Shown piece after piece: positions 51,062-60,580 of a stretch of 64,000 nt of DNA (its first letter is position 1; each line of letters opens with the position of its first letter). The position numbers and the translations under genes are program-made. The notes under the pieces are model-generated. The model searched no databases. It was not told where the DNA came from and saw nothing but the letters and a program-made list of their open reading frames with translations. The stretch comes from Planctomycetota bacterium. Its GTDB lineage: Bacteria; Planctomycetota; Planctomycetia; Pirellulales; Pirellulaceae. The stretch is from NCBI GenBank assembly GCA_016872775.1, contig VGZA01000007.1, forward strand, positions 60,300 to 124,299. The letters run 5' to 3'.

Positions 51062-51261
51062 AATCAGCATATCTGCCGGGCGTTTGTGCCCTGGTTACGG
51101 TGACAACGATGAAGCGGCCAACACCGCGCTGAGTTCAACGTCTGCCGCAGCGGCCAGGCCGAATGCGACGAAGCAACCATAGCCAGACGACCTCTCAGGA
51201 ATTTCACGATTGGATTCTGGCCTCGGACAACCTTGCTGCATCACGACTGCGCAGGCCATGA

Positions 51262-52467
51262 CTACGTCCATCTGGCAATCTGGCCGGAGCGGTAGGCCTG
51301 GTTGCCGAGGTGTGCGGCGTAGACGGCTTGGACGCCGACCTCGGCCGGCGCGTTGGGTGTCGCCCGGCTGCGAACGCATTCGATCCAGTTGGTCAAGTGC
51401 AGCAGTTCGCCGTTGGGCTGGTCGTAGAAATCGGCGCCGCGCGGACCCTCGCCAGGAATCAGCTCGGTCTTGGGCGTCTTGCTGTTTCGCTCCGGGGTTA
51501 CGATCATCGCGCCGCGGTCGGCGTAGAGCGTGGCGTCACGCCCCATGACTGCGATGCTCGACCCGTGGCGAGCGTTCACGAACGTGCCCTCGAAGTAAAC
51601 CTGGATGTTGCGGTCGGGATAGCGAACCAGGGTCTGGATGGTGTCTGGCGTTTCCCAGATCCCGGCCGTAATCAGGTGGTCACCGATCGTCGTGGCACTG
51701 GCCGGCTTGTCGAGATCGCAGAACCAGTTGGCCACATCCATCCAGTGGACCATCAAGTCGGTGAGTATGCCGCCGCCAAAATCCCAGAACCAGCGCCAGT
51801 TGCGGAAGCGGTACGGATCGAACTCCTGCTTGCGAGCGTTCCCCAGGAAGTCGCTCCAATGAACCGAGGCGGGATCGATGTCGATCTGGTTCGCTTTTTG
51901 CCTCGGTTGATTGCGGTTCCAGGTAAGGTGCACTTTGTTAATCTCGCCGAGTTGCCCGGCTTGAATCAGTTCGCGAGCTTTCTGCAGGTGAGGCATGCTG
52001 CGCTGCTGCATGCCAACCTGGACGATACGACGATGCTTATTCTGTGCCTCGACGACCGCGGCCCCTTCGGACAAGTCGTGTGTCAGCGGTTTCTCCACGT
52101 ATACGTCTTTTCCCGCGGCGCAGGCGTCGACCGTCATCGGCACGTGCCAGTGGTCGGGTGCCGCGATCAGCACGGCATCGATATCCTTGCGATCAAGAAG
52201 CTGCTGGTACTTTTTGCTCGCGATCGCGCCGGGATCGGCAAGTTTCCGGGCCATCTCCAGATGCACGTCCCAGACGTCGCACACGGCCGCGATCTTCACG
52301 CCCGGCACTTTGACGAGCGAATCCATCAACCTGCGGCAGCGACCGCCGGCACCGATGCAGGCGACATGGATCGTCTCATTCGCGAAGTAGCCACGAGCTG
52401 TTGCCGTGAATCCGGCCGACAGCGACGCTGCGGCCGACGCTTCCAGGAACTGGCGACGATGGAACAT
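51262..52467 (-). CDS. Gfo/Idh/MocA family oxidoreductase with twin-arginine leader
   Basis: A 401-residue NAD(P)-binding sugar oxidoreductase homologue. Leader MFHRRQFLEASAAASLSAGF is Tat-like. Rossmann start HVACIGAGGRCRRLMDSL, then AVLIAAPDHWHVPMTVDACA, and the EKP motif in VYVEKPLTHDLSEG with the catalytic Lys present. WFWDFGGGILTDLMVHWMDVA is the substrate-domain His/Asp block. It likely acts on a sugar or inositol derivative. GGAG lies 8 bases before the ATG. The frame is open upstream to 53214, but that part is a degenerate metalloprotease gene. Confidence 0.93.
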   Translation of the reverse strand: MFHRRQFLEASAAASLSAGFTATARGYFANETIHVACIGAGGRCRRLMDSLVKVPGVKIAAVCDVWDVHLEMARKLADPGAIASKKYQQLLDRKDIDAVLIAAPDHWHVPMTVDACAAGKDVYVEKPLTHDLSEGAAVVEAQNKHRRIVQVGMQQRSMPHLQKARELIQAGQLGEINKVHLTWNRNQPRQKANQIDIDPASVHWSDFLGNARKQEFDPYRFRNWRWFWDFGGGILTDLMVHWMDVANWFCDLDKPASATTIGDHLITAGIWETPDTIQTLVRYPDRNIQVYFEGTFVNARHGSSIAVMGRDATLYADRGAMIVTPERNSKTPKTELIPGEGPRGADFYDQPNGELLHLTNWIECVRSRATPNAPAEVGVQAVYAAHLGNQAYRSGQIARWT

Positions 52468-52646
52468 CAGGCAGACTCCCAATGGGCGGTTGCTTGTCCC
52501 CGACTCGACGACCCTCCATCGATACGATCGCCAACTCGACGACACGTTTCTGATTTCGACGCAGCCCGGATTATACCGACATCGTGTTACGCTGCCGACC
52601 CTTCCGCGGAAATTCGCGATTCCCGACGGAATGGAACTCCGTCGTA

Positions 52647-53397
52647 CTACTTGTTGCGCCGGCCCGACCACGGTCGGATGTTCCCCACATCCGTGGCCAG
52701 CAGGTCGAGCAAGCTGTCCATTTCCGCGAACATCGGAGCTCATCCGCCGAATGCGGTCGTTCAAGGCGTTGATCACCAGTGCTGCGTCGAGCGGACTGAC
52801 CTTGCCGTCGTTGGAAACGGTTCCCAGGACCGGCGTCCCACGCGAATCGATTCCATCCAGGAACGACTGCGGGTGATACTCCCAAACCGTGTACACACCG
52901 TCCGGAAGATTGTTAAATAGATAATTGCCGAGCATGTCGGTGCGCATGCTGCGGTTGACGGGGCCCTCCAGTCGCACGAACACCTGCGGCAGTGCCGTCA
53001 ACGTGTCCCGCGCTGCGGCAATGATCTGTACATCGAGGGCCGATGGCAACTTCCGCTGCCCGGGTTGTAGCGATGAATTCATCAGGTCATTGGGGTAGGC
53101 CTCGTTGTCCAAATGGTCGTCATCTTCTGACAGTCTTGCCACAAACCCCGGACCGACGAACAAACGGGAACCGGCGATTGATTCCACGTGCTGGTGGAAC
53201 GAAGGGTTGACCACAAAAAACCCCTCAAGGTGTCCTACCTCATGAAGGATAACGGTGAGGAGGTCGTAATGGCCGTAGGCATCGGAATCTGTTGTTGCGT
53301 TCAGAGACGTGGAGGTGAACGGCCGGGAAAACTCGTGATTGTCCTCTGGCCTGCGACCGCAACCAGAGTCGCAGCACCAGCCCCGAAGGCTAATAAT
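52647..53397 (-). pseudogene. Matrixin metalloprotease / SdrD_B / dockerin gene remnant
   Basis: Open frame with no start. It reads HYDLLTVILHEVGHLEGFF, a matrixin-type zinc site (HExGH), then an SdrD_B-like domain (VFVRLEGPVNRSMRTDMLGN, GVYTVWEYHPQSFLDGID). A dockerin-like repeat follows (KVSPLDAALVINALN). A frameshift near 52735-52765 moves the expected C-terminus (FAEMDSLLDLLATDVGNIRP) into another frame ending at 52647. The N-terminal half, including any signal peptide, is missing; a stop codon precedes the fragment at 53398. Confidence 0.72.
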
Positions 53398-53777
53398 CTA
53401 CGTGGCATTCAGTTTTTTCCTGTTGCGTTGACTAGGGGACCGGCATCTGGAAGCCGACGGATAGATCGCGCGTGGAACTTGATCGCGTCAGTTCTGTCCG
53501 CCTCCAGGCTTATGCGGACTCTAACCGAATCGCGTGGGATGGGGTATCTTCTACCTGGCGATGTTGGGGTCGGCGTACCTGCTCGATTCCTGACAGCGTT
53601 GCAATCATTTCTGAAATGCGTTTGCGACGGTCGTTGGATGGGGGATTGCGGTCAACAGAATAACTTGCAGCATTATGACTGGAAGGCTGAGGACGGCCGC
53701 TTCGTTTGCAATGGACACTCGAGCCTGTTGAAGCTCGCAGCCCCCGAAACTAGCCGAAACATGGAGAAATGCTCGAT
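53398..53777. other. Region upstream of sialidase-like gene, no gene seen
   Basis: About 380 bases. Neither strand has a convincing frame; the missing 5' half of the metalloprotease is not recognisable here. Presumed promoter region of the 53778 gene. Confidence 0.45.
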
Positions 53778-55454
53778 ATGCCGATGATGCCACGAACCGG
53801 GACGATTGTTTTCCTGAGCATTCTGACCTGCACCGCCGCCACCCTCGCCGAGGAACGGGTGCAGCTTGCGATCGGCGACGGAAGCCAATGGTCATTCGTC
53901 AACAGCCAGTGGAAGGACACACAAGATGGAGGTATCGCCGGGGAACGGACCGGCGACGGCGACGGCCTGCAGGGCTATTGCATGGCGTTTCTAAAAGATC
54001 GAGCCTATTCCGATCTGGAGGCAACGTTCACCGTCCAGATGAATACGAATCACGCGGACGAGGGCCTGATCGTCCGCGCTCAGGACCCGACCCGGTTCGC
54101 GTTGATTCACTTTCCTCAAACGGGCCAACAGTTCCGCGCGCAGCATTTCTGGGTGGCGCTGTCCATCGCGGATGGCTCTGGCTATCTCAGGCTGAAGCGC
54201 GTCGAAATGGTCCGCCGCGTGGCCAGCAATCCGTTCGGCATTGCCCATCAGGCAAGAGTGAACGTCACCGGCAATCGGTACCAGGTCTGGGTCAATGAAC
54301 ATCCGGCGCTGGATATCACGGATGACACTTACGACTCGGGCCGGATCGGCCTTTCCGGGTTCACAACGTTCGCGCATGGCAAGGTATCGATCGCCGGAAC
54401 GACCGTTGACGCTCAGCCCTGGAACGCCACCATCCCTCAAGTAAAGAACTGGTTCACGCCGTTCCCGGACGCGGGCCCGGGACAGTTCGTCAACAGCCTG
54501 ACGAAAGCCCCCAACGGCGACCTGCTCTGCCTGTTCTCGACGGAAGGCAGCAGCTCGTTCAAAGGGACGAAGCCGCATTTGGGACGCTCCACCGATGGCG
54601 GTAAAACATGGACGGTGGAACCCGCGCCCCAACTTCAACCCGACGGACTTCCTGGCGGCGCCTCGATCGCCGCCTTGCAGGATGGCCGGTTGATCAGCCT
54701 GGGCGTGACGCACGGCGAAGGCGTCTGGTCCGAGTCCAAAGACAACGGTCGCAGCTGGTCGAAACCGATGGCCATCCAACCCGAACACCCTTGGCCGACC
54801 GATCCGAAACGAATCGTGACGGGATATCAACAGCAATTGCGCGACGGAACGCTGCTGCGGTTTTGTTATGGACTTCATTCGACATCCACGGAACCTGTGA
54901 CCAGGTGGGGAGCCGTGCATAGTCAGGCCTTTGCCATACGAAGCACCGACGCGGGTCAAACCTGGTCGCTGCCGGCGAGCCTGGACGGTGAACATCCCGG
55001 GATGGGGAACCTGGATCTCACGGAACCGGTCGGCTTCGAGACGGCCGACGGCAAAATCATCTGCCTGATTCGTCCGATCTACTCGCCCTGGATGTGGGAA
55101 ACCTTGTCTGCGGATCAAGGGAAGACGTGGAGTCCGTGCGTTCGCGGCCCCTTTCCCGGCTGGGCGCCGTCGGCACCGGTTCGCACGAAGTCAGGCGTCG
55201 TGGTCTTTCCGACGCGGTTTCCCGGCCTTACCCTGCATCACACTCGGGATGACGGCAAGACCTGGGACGACGGCGGCGGCGGAACTTATATCGACACTTC
55301 GATCTGGGCGATGGGCGGACTCGTCGAAGTGGAACCCGATCTGATCCTGTTCATTCATCAGGACAGTTGGTTCAAGACATTACGCGCCCAATATATCCGT
55401 GTGACCGATCGAGGGCTCGACCCCGTGGGAGCAGGCACGCCCCGAGTGCCGTAA
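53778..55454 (+). CDS. Secreted sialidase-like protein with N-terminal lectin-like domain
   Basis: A 558-residue protein. Signal peptide to about residue 25. Residues about 30-215 form a concanavalin-like (3-keto-disaccharide hydrolase/LamG type) sandwich: DLEATFTVQMNTNHADEGLI, RYQVWVNEHPALDITDDTYD, GRIGLSGFTTFAHGKVSI. The C-terminal part is a six-bladed BNR propeller with Asp boxes STDGGKTW, SKDNGRSW, STDAGQTW, SADQGKTW and TRDDGKTW. No clear YRIP motif, so activity may differ from true sialidases. ATG 53778 has GGAG 11 bases upstream; ATG 53769 is too close to it. Confidence 0.82.
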   Translation: MPMMPRTGTIVFLSILTCTAATLAEERVQLAIGDGSQWSFVNSQWKDTQDGGIAGERTGDGDGLQGYCMAFLKDRAYSDLEATFTVQMNTNHADEGLIVRAQDPTRFALIHFPQTGQQFRAQHFWVALSIADGSGYLRLKRVEMVRRVASNPFGIAHQARVNVTGNRYQVWVNEHPALDITDDTYDSGRIGLSGFTTFAHGKVSIAGTTVDAQPWNATIPQVKNWFTPFPDAGPGQFVNSLTKAPNGDLLCLFSTEGSSSFKGTKPHLGRSTDGGKTWTVEPAPQLQPDGLPGGASIAALQDGRLISLGVTHGEGVWSESKDNGRSWSKPMAIQPEHPWPTDPKRIVTGYQQQLRDGTLLRFCYGLHSTSTEPVTRWGAVHSQAFAIRSTDAGQTWSLPASLDGEHPGMGNLDLTEPVGFETADGKIICLIRPIYSPWMWETLSADQGKTWSPCVRGPFPGWAPSAPVRTKSGVVVFPTRFPGLTLHHTRDDGKTWDDGGGGTYIDTSIWAMGGLVEVEPDLILFIHQDSWFKTLRAQYIRVTDRGLDPVGAGTPRVP

Positions 55455-55494
55455 TCTAATTGAGCAGCAAATCGGTCGAATCGGAGTCAGCACA

Positions 55495-56583
55495 ATGAAA
55501 CCGTCGCTTGAGCAGGCAGGTCATCGGCGGGCGGGACTCCTTGCGTTTGCGTTTTGCCTGTTGATAGGCTGCGCGAAGGCTGAACCCGACGCCTTGACCG
55601 ACTTTCCGGCTGGCGAATTACCGAACGGACACGATCTGGTTTCCGTGAGCTGGCTGAAGGGGTTGCTGGATTACCAGCAGTCCGGGAAAAAGACGCGGCG
55701 TCCGGCCACATACGGCAATGAACGTTTCGCCATCCTCGAGGTCAGCTGGGCCACGCTGGAAAAGGCGAAGGACTACCATCGCGGCCATATCCCTGGAGCG
55801 ATCCATTTCAACACCGATGACCTGGAGAACGGCGAGCCACGCTGGCGGTTGCGCGAGGCAGACGAATTGCCGCAGGTTATCGGCCGAGCCGGCATCACAC
55901 CGGACACGACGGTGATCGTCTACAGCGGAAAGCTGATTGCCGCGGCGCGAGTCTGGTGGGCGCTGAAATACGCGGGCGTCGCTGACGTGAGACTGCTGGA
56001 CGGCGGATTCGAGGCGTGGGCCAAGGCCGGATATCCGGTAGAGAAAGAGGTCCGACTGCCTGAACCCGTTGAATTCTTGGCGCCGGTCGCCTCCCGTATG
56101 CTGGCGACGACGGACTACGTTCGCGATCGACTGCAAGATTCGGATGTGTGGATGGCGGATGTGCGCAGCGAGAAGGAGTTCACCGGCCGTGCCAGCGGCT
56201 ACAGCTACCTTGACGCGAAAGGGCGGATTCCCTCCGCCATCCACCTGGGCGACGCAGACGATAGTGCGCATCTCTACAATCAACGCAATGGCCGTCTCAA
56301 GCCGCCTGCGGAGATTCTCGCGCACTGGCAGCGGCAGGGCATCATCCCGGCAAAAGAAAACGGGCGGTTCGAGCGAGAACTGGTCTTCTATTGTGGAGGA
56401 GGTTGGCGATCGAGTGTCGCATTCTTCTATGCATGGCTGCTCGGTTTTGAAAACATCCGTAACTACTCCGACGGCTGGAGCGGATGGAGCACGGAGTATC
56501 ACGCCGATTCGTCGGCGCAGGGCAGCACACCCGGTTGGAGGCAGCAGTCCACAGGCAATCCGATCGAGACGGGAGCACCGTAA
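55495..56583 (+). CDS. Tandem rhodanese-like lipoprotein
   Basis: A 362-residue protein with lipobox LLIGC after a short hydrophobic leader. Two rhodanese domains follow: about 50-185 (YHRGHIPGAIHFN, VIVYSGKLIAAARVWWAL, LLDGGFEAWAKAGYPV), where the catalytic Cys is replaced by Ser, and about 200-340 (WMADVRSEKEFTG, VFYCGGGWRSSVAFFYAWLLG), where the active Cys is present. This inactive-active order is that of thiosulfate/3-mercaptopyruvate sulfurtransferases. It would act in the periplasm on a sulfane sulfur carrier. GGAG lies 8 bases before the ATG, 40 bases after the sialidase-like gene, so co-transcription is possible. Confidence 0.9.
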   Translation: MKPSLEQAGHRRAGLLAFAFCLLIGCAKAEPDALTDFPAGELPNGHDLVSVSWLKGLLDYQQSGKKTRRPATYGNERFAILEVSWATLEKAKDYHRGHIPGAIHFNTDDLENGEPRWRLREADELPQVIGRAGITPDTTVIVYSGKLIAAARVWWALKYAGVADVRLLDGGFEAWAKAGYPVEKEVRLPEPVEFLAPVASRMLATTDYVRDRLQDSDVWMADVRSEKEFTGRASGYSYLDAKGRIPSAIHLGDADDSAHLYNQRNGRLKPPAEILAHWQRQGIIPAKENGRFERELVFYCGGGWRSSVAFFYAWLLGFENIRNYSDGWSGWSTEYHADSSAQGSTPGWRQQSTGNPIETGAP

Positions 56584-56597
56584 GCATCAAGACGCGT

Positions 56598-59045
56598 TCA
56601 GCGATGATCATCGCGGATCGCACAGGCATAAACGATCGCTGGCCCTCGCATCCTCAAGGCGACGCGGACCGTCTTGCCGCGCAGCATGGCGACGTCTGCC
56701 TGAGTCTTCCATCGGACGGGAACGCGAATCGCATCCGTAACGAGCGGAATGGAGTCGGCAAAACCGAAGCCAGCAAGCTCCGCTCCCTGTTCGTCGAGCA
56801 AGGCGACAGCCACTTCGCCCGCACCGCCACGCTGTTCGACGTTCAGTAAGAGCTGCGCACCGCGGACGGGCAGAGGTTTGGTCGTCAGTTGTCCAACGGC
56901 ATCCTTGTCCGCCGACTGCACGCCGACGAACCCGTCGCGGCGCAGTTTCGCGACGCCGATCGACCGTGAGCCCTGCGGACAAGGCACCTGCTGATTGCGG
57001 GAAAACGCGTTGAAATAGATCAGCATCTCATCGCCCACCAGGAACGGTTCGTTATGCAGAGGGACAGCGCCCGTGGCGAAGTAACTGCCGGGCTGGCCAG
57101 AGGAGATGAATCCGGCACTCGGATTGACCGGGACCCATTCTCCACGATCTTGACGGGAAGCAAGCATCACCGTGAATTGCCCCTTCGGCTTGTTCATCCC
57201 GCAGGGAAAACCCAAATCTTGATTGCCATAGTTGAACGGAATCATGCACTCGACCGCCGGCGTGTTGACCAGTTCCGGTGTGATCTGTCGCGCTGGTTCC
57301 GCCGGAGACCAGTGCCGCAAGTCGTCGCTGTAACTGAATGAAGGATACGACCATCCGCCAGCGCGAACGTAGGCCATCCAGCGCTGGTTGCGATGATCGG
57401 GGACGACCAGCAATCGATCGCCGCCACCGCTCGGAAGAGTTTCCAGTCGCTCCAGAGGTTGTTCCCACCGCAGTCCGTCAGGGCTGTACGTGATGTACTC
57501 GCCCCGCGCCGCGGCATAGCGGTCCATCAACTCCTTGGGTCGATCGAGTGAACCGCTGACCGCGTGGTTGTCCCAGTAATGGATCGACTCCCAATGGGCG
57601 ACCATCTTATAGCGGCGATCGGGGTTGGTTTCGCGGTCGTCACGGAGAATGGTGTAGCCGTCAAAGTTGGTGAGTGCTCCTTGCGTCTGATCCGATGCCC
57701 GCTGGCCGGTCAGGATCACGTTGTTGTCCTTATTACCGCGATAGCTGATCAATCCGACGTTCGGTTTCCGCCATACGATCCCGTCGTCCGACTCGGCGTA
57801 TTTGCCCAGCATCGACTCGATGTCGGGGCGATCCGCCTCGGAACGGGGACGAAAAGCAAGATCGGCACCGCGTCCCCAGACCCCCGCGGCGGCCATCTCG
57901 TGGGGACCTGCGGCATTGTGTCCCATTGTCATCGTGCAGTACCACAAGCGGAACTTCCCATCTGCGTCACGAATCACGTTGCCCCAGGCGCAATCTTGGT
58001 CTGTCCTCGGATCATCGGGCGCGATAATCGGCTGATCGAGCGGTTGGGCCTGGTTATAGATTCGAGTCACACCTTGCTGCTTCTCGATCCAATGGTCGTC
58101 GATGAAGAGATAGAGATCGGCGTCGTTTGTGGTTCGTCCAATGTCGACGACCACTCCCAGGTTGTTGCCATTGGCTCTCTCGGTGGGAATGAACTGCGCG
58201 CTGTCAAGCTGTTCCGCTCTCGCGCCGTTTCCGACCGGCCGATTGAGGAGTTGGCATTTGTCGGCTTCGCCTACACCGAAATCCCACCAGACCAGCGAGG
58301 TGGAGCCACCGCCGTCCATATTGATTCCGCGATGCGCGCCAAACTGTTTCATCCACGTCCCGAGTTCCCGCGTCGTCGCGCCACGACTGTCAGGTTGTCG
58401 CCCGTCAATAGCGACGAACACCAGGTAACGCTGATCGTTGCTCAGTCCGATCCCGGTCCGCGGATGGAGATCGTCACCTCCGTCGATCGGCTGGCCGTTG
58501 TCCAGGCAAAGCGCGAAGCCACTGACGGCCAGGCGCACGTCGGAGAGGTCGGTGTCGGGAGGGGTCGCGGCAATGCGCAATGCTCCCGATTTCCGTTCCA
58601 GCAGGGAAGGGGAACCGCTGCCACGGGAAACCACGATACCGTCGGAAACCGCCAAACCGAGCAGATCGGTCGGTGTGCTCTGATTGAATGGCGCGGGCCA
58701 CGGCTGGAAAGCGTCGGCATTGACGGCAAACAGCATATTGCGTCCCTCGGATCGGGACCGCCGGAGGAAGTCGCGGGTTGTCAATCGATCCGTCTCGGTC
58801 TTCCCGTCGACCCACTCCTCGCGGCGTGGCGTGGTCCGCAGCCGCAAGTCGGGCATCCAGGAATCGATGCGCGCCGCGTGAATGATCATTTTTCGCGGTT
58901 GACTTGCTTCGATTCGAACGTAACGAATTCCCGGGTGCAGTGCTCGTGCCTGGCTCCAGTCGTAAACATCATCCTGAGCAGACAAGGACGACAGCGCAAA
59001 GAACAGAACCGCCAGGGCGCTCCATCTTCGAAACAGCTTCAACAT
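56598..59045 (-). CDS. Phosphodiester glycosidase (NAGPA-like) fused to GH32-like propeller
   Basis: An 815-residue secreted fusion. Signal peptide MLKLFRRWSALAVLFFALSSLSA. Residues about 40-330 are a NAGPA/DUF2233 phosphodiester glycosidase: RNMLFAVNADAFQPWPAPFN, GLAVSDGIVVSR, RYLVFVAIDGRQPDSRGATT and the hallmark GINMDGGGSTSLVW. Residues about 345-815 are a GH32/43-type propeller and sandwich closely similar in plan to the 12605-14125 protein (LYLFIDDHWIEKQQGVTRI, FRLWYCTMTMGHNAAG, ITYSPDGLRWEQPLERL). Together they could remove a phosphodiester-linked sugar and then cleave the glycan. The ATG has AGGGGAA about 10 bases upstream. The frame is open to 59420 but without a signal. Confidence 0.87.
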   Translation of the reverse strand: MLKLFRRWSALAVLFFALSSLSAQDDVYDWSQARALHPGIRYVRIEASQPRKMIIHAARIDSWMPDLRLRTTPRREEWVDGKTETDRLTTRDFLRRSRSEGRNMLFAVNADAFQPWPAPFNQSTPTDLLGLAVSDGIVVSRGSGSPSLLERKSGALRIAATPPDTDLSDVRLAVSGFALCLDNGQPIDGGDDLHPRTGIGLSNDQRYLVFVAIDGRQPDSRGATTRELGTWMKQFGAHRGINMDGGGSTSLVWWDFGVGEADKCQLLNRPVGNGARAEQLDSAQFIPTERANGNNLGVVVDIGRTTNDADLYLFIDDHWIEKQQGVTRIYNQAQPLDQPIIAPDDPRTDQDCAWGNVIRDADGKFRLWYCTMTMGHNAAGPHEMAAAGVWGRGADLAFRPRSEADRPDIESMLGKYAESDDGIVWRKPNVGLISYRGNKDNNVILTGQRASDQTQGALTNFDGYTILRDDRETNPDRRYKMVAHWESIHYWDNHAVSGSLDRPKELMDRYAAARGEYITYSPDGLRWEQPLERLETLPSGGGDRLLVVPDHRNQRWMAYVRAGGWSYPSFSYSDDLRHWSPAEPARQITPELVNTPAVECMIPFNYGNQDLGFPCGMNKPKGQFTVMLASRQDRGEWVPVNPSAGFISSGQPGSYFATGAVPLHNEPFLVGDEMLIYFNAFSRNQQVPCPQGSRSIGVAKLRRDGFVGVQSADKDAVGQLTTKPLPVRGAQLLLNVEQRGGAGEVAVALLDEQGAELAGFGFADSIPLVTDAIRVPVRWKTQADVAMLRGKTVRVALRMRGPAIVYACAIRDDHR

Positions 59046-59127
59046 CGTCTGTCGTTCCCCTTGCCGAATCTGCAAACCGGCTTTTGAATCACGGTAGGTA
59101 CCGCCGTTTCTGCTGCAGTTGATACGC

Positions 59128-60567
59128 TCAAAACAACTCCGTAACGGCCCGTCCGGTCGTGACACGAACGGGGCGCCCCGAGATATCCGGGATCGCGGTC
59201 TCGGCGTCCAAGCCAAAAGCATGCAGGATGGTGGCAGAGAAGTCGTCAGGAGTGACCGGTGCGTCCTTGACGTAGGCTCCTTGAGCGTCACTGGCGCCCC
59301 ACACCTGACCACCGCGTACGCCACCGCCAGCCAGCAGTTGCGTGTAGGATGGAGCCCAATGGTCTCGGCCGGCCGTCTTGTTGATCCGAGGCGTGCGACC
59401 AAATTCGCTGGCCACAGCAACCAACGTGTCGTCCAACATGCCGCTTTCCGCGAGGTCTTCGAGCAGTGCTGAAAACGAGCGATCGAACGATGGGGTGCAG
59501 TATTGATGGGTGAGCTGCTGTCGGCCGGTTAGCTGCCCGTCGATTCCACAAACGTCGCTTTCCACACCGTGGTTGTCCCAGAGATTAAACTGGCACCCCT
59601 TGTTGTCAAAAAACGTCCAGAAGACGTTGACGAAGCGCACTCCCGATTGCACGAGGCGGCGGGCCATGAGGAAACTCTGGCCGTACTCGTTCCGGCCGTA
59701 CCGATCGCGGACATGCGCCGGCTCGCGATCCAGATCCATCGCGCTACGAACCTCGGGCGATACCAGCAGATGGTAGGCCTTCTCGAACGCTTCGTCCGCC
59801 TGCGTGATCAAGTTTCCGGCCAACGGTCGCGCCAGGCTCTCACGCAACTGGCGGCGCGAGGCTAAAGTCGACGGGCTGGCTCCATCGCGCAACTCCAGCG
59901 GACCGACGCGCAGCGGCCCGTCCGTGAGTGAACCTTTCTTTTCTTTGTCGAACGCCAACGGATCGTAGGCATTGCCTAGAAATCCCCCGGACTGTCCCTT
60001 GTACGGAGGCGAACTGGTGGTGAAGTAACGCGGCAGGACAACCCAGGCAGGGAGCGGTCCCGGAGCGCCGAGTGTCTTGTGCAGAATCGCACCCAGCCCC
60101 GGATGGTCGTCCCGCGCTACATGTTCGTCGCCTGGACGCGGCGGCAGCATCCCCAGCAGCGAACGAGCGATCGCTGTGCCGTGCCCGTTGTCGTTGTGCG
60201 TCATGGACCGAATCAGCGCCAACTTGTCGGCATGACGAGCGACCTGAGGAATCAATTCACTGAACACGATGCCGGGAACGCTGGTTCCGATCGGATTGAA
60301 TTCGCTACGCACCCCACTGGGCGCGTCCGGCTTCATGTCCCAGAGGTCGGGCTGCGAAGGACCTCCGCATAAAAAAATGTAGATGCAGCTCTTGGCTTTG
60401 CCTCGCCGGGCCGATGCGGCTCCGACGGACAACGGCCTCGCATTCACAACTCCGGCCAGACTGCCCGCGGCCAAAGCCGACATTCGCAGCCATTGCCTTC
60501 GAGTGGCAAGCGCGGCACGAGCGGCACGAGCGGTCATCGCCAGCGGGTTCGGAAACAAACTAAACAT
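59128..60567 (-). CDS. DUF1501 exported protein, second of tandem pair
   Basis: A 479-residue DUF1501 member: leader RRQWLRMSALAAGSLAGVV, then CIYIFLCGGPSQPDLWDMKP, VPGIVFSELIPQVA, LIRSMTHNDNGHGTAI, LVAVASEFGRTPRINKTAGR and DHWAPSYTQLLAGGGV. Its start is preceded by GGAG at 5 bases and lies 13 bases after the stop of another DUF1501 gene, so the two form an operon. The two proteins are clearly divergent from one another rather than a recent duplication. Function of the family is not established. Confidence 0.94.
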   Translation of the reverse strand: MFSLFPNPLAMTARAARAALATRRQWLRMSALAAGSLAGVVNARPLSVGAASARRGKAKSCIYIFLCGGPSQPDLWDMKPDAPSGVRSEFNPIGTSVPGIVFSELIPQVARHADKLALIRSMTHNDNGHGTAIARSLLGMLPPRPGDEHVARDDHPGLGAILHKTLGAPGPLPAWVVLPRYFTTSSPPYKGQSGGFLGNAYDPLAFDKEKKGSLTDGPLRVGPLELRDGASPSTLASRRQLRESLARPLAGNLITQADEAFEKAYHLLVSPEVRSAMDLDREPAHVRDRYGRNEYGQSFLMARRLVQSGVRFVNVFWTFFDNKGCQFNLWDNHGVESDVCGIDGQLTGRQQLTHQYCTPSFDRSFSALLEDLAESGMLDDTLVAVASEFGRTPRINKTAGRDHWAPSYTQLLAGGGVRGGQVWGASDAQGAYVKDAPVTPDDFSATILHAFGLDAETAIPDISGRPVRVTTGRAVTELF

Positions 60568-60580
60568 CGTTACTCCGCAA

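Noticed and set aside
50988..51182. 64-codon frame behind the deaminase (MPVKNPTTARVAKSAENLS...)
   Set aside because: No ribosome-binding site and no family; it overlaps the out-of-frame deaminase tail, so I left it out of the features.
51262..53214. 650-codon frame as a single fusion protein
   Set aside because: The first 250 codons are a metalloprotease remnant followed by intergenic sequence; the leader and GGAG at 52467 mark the real start.
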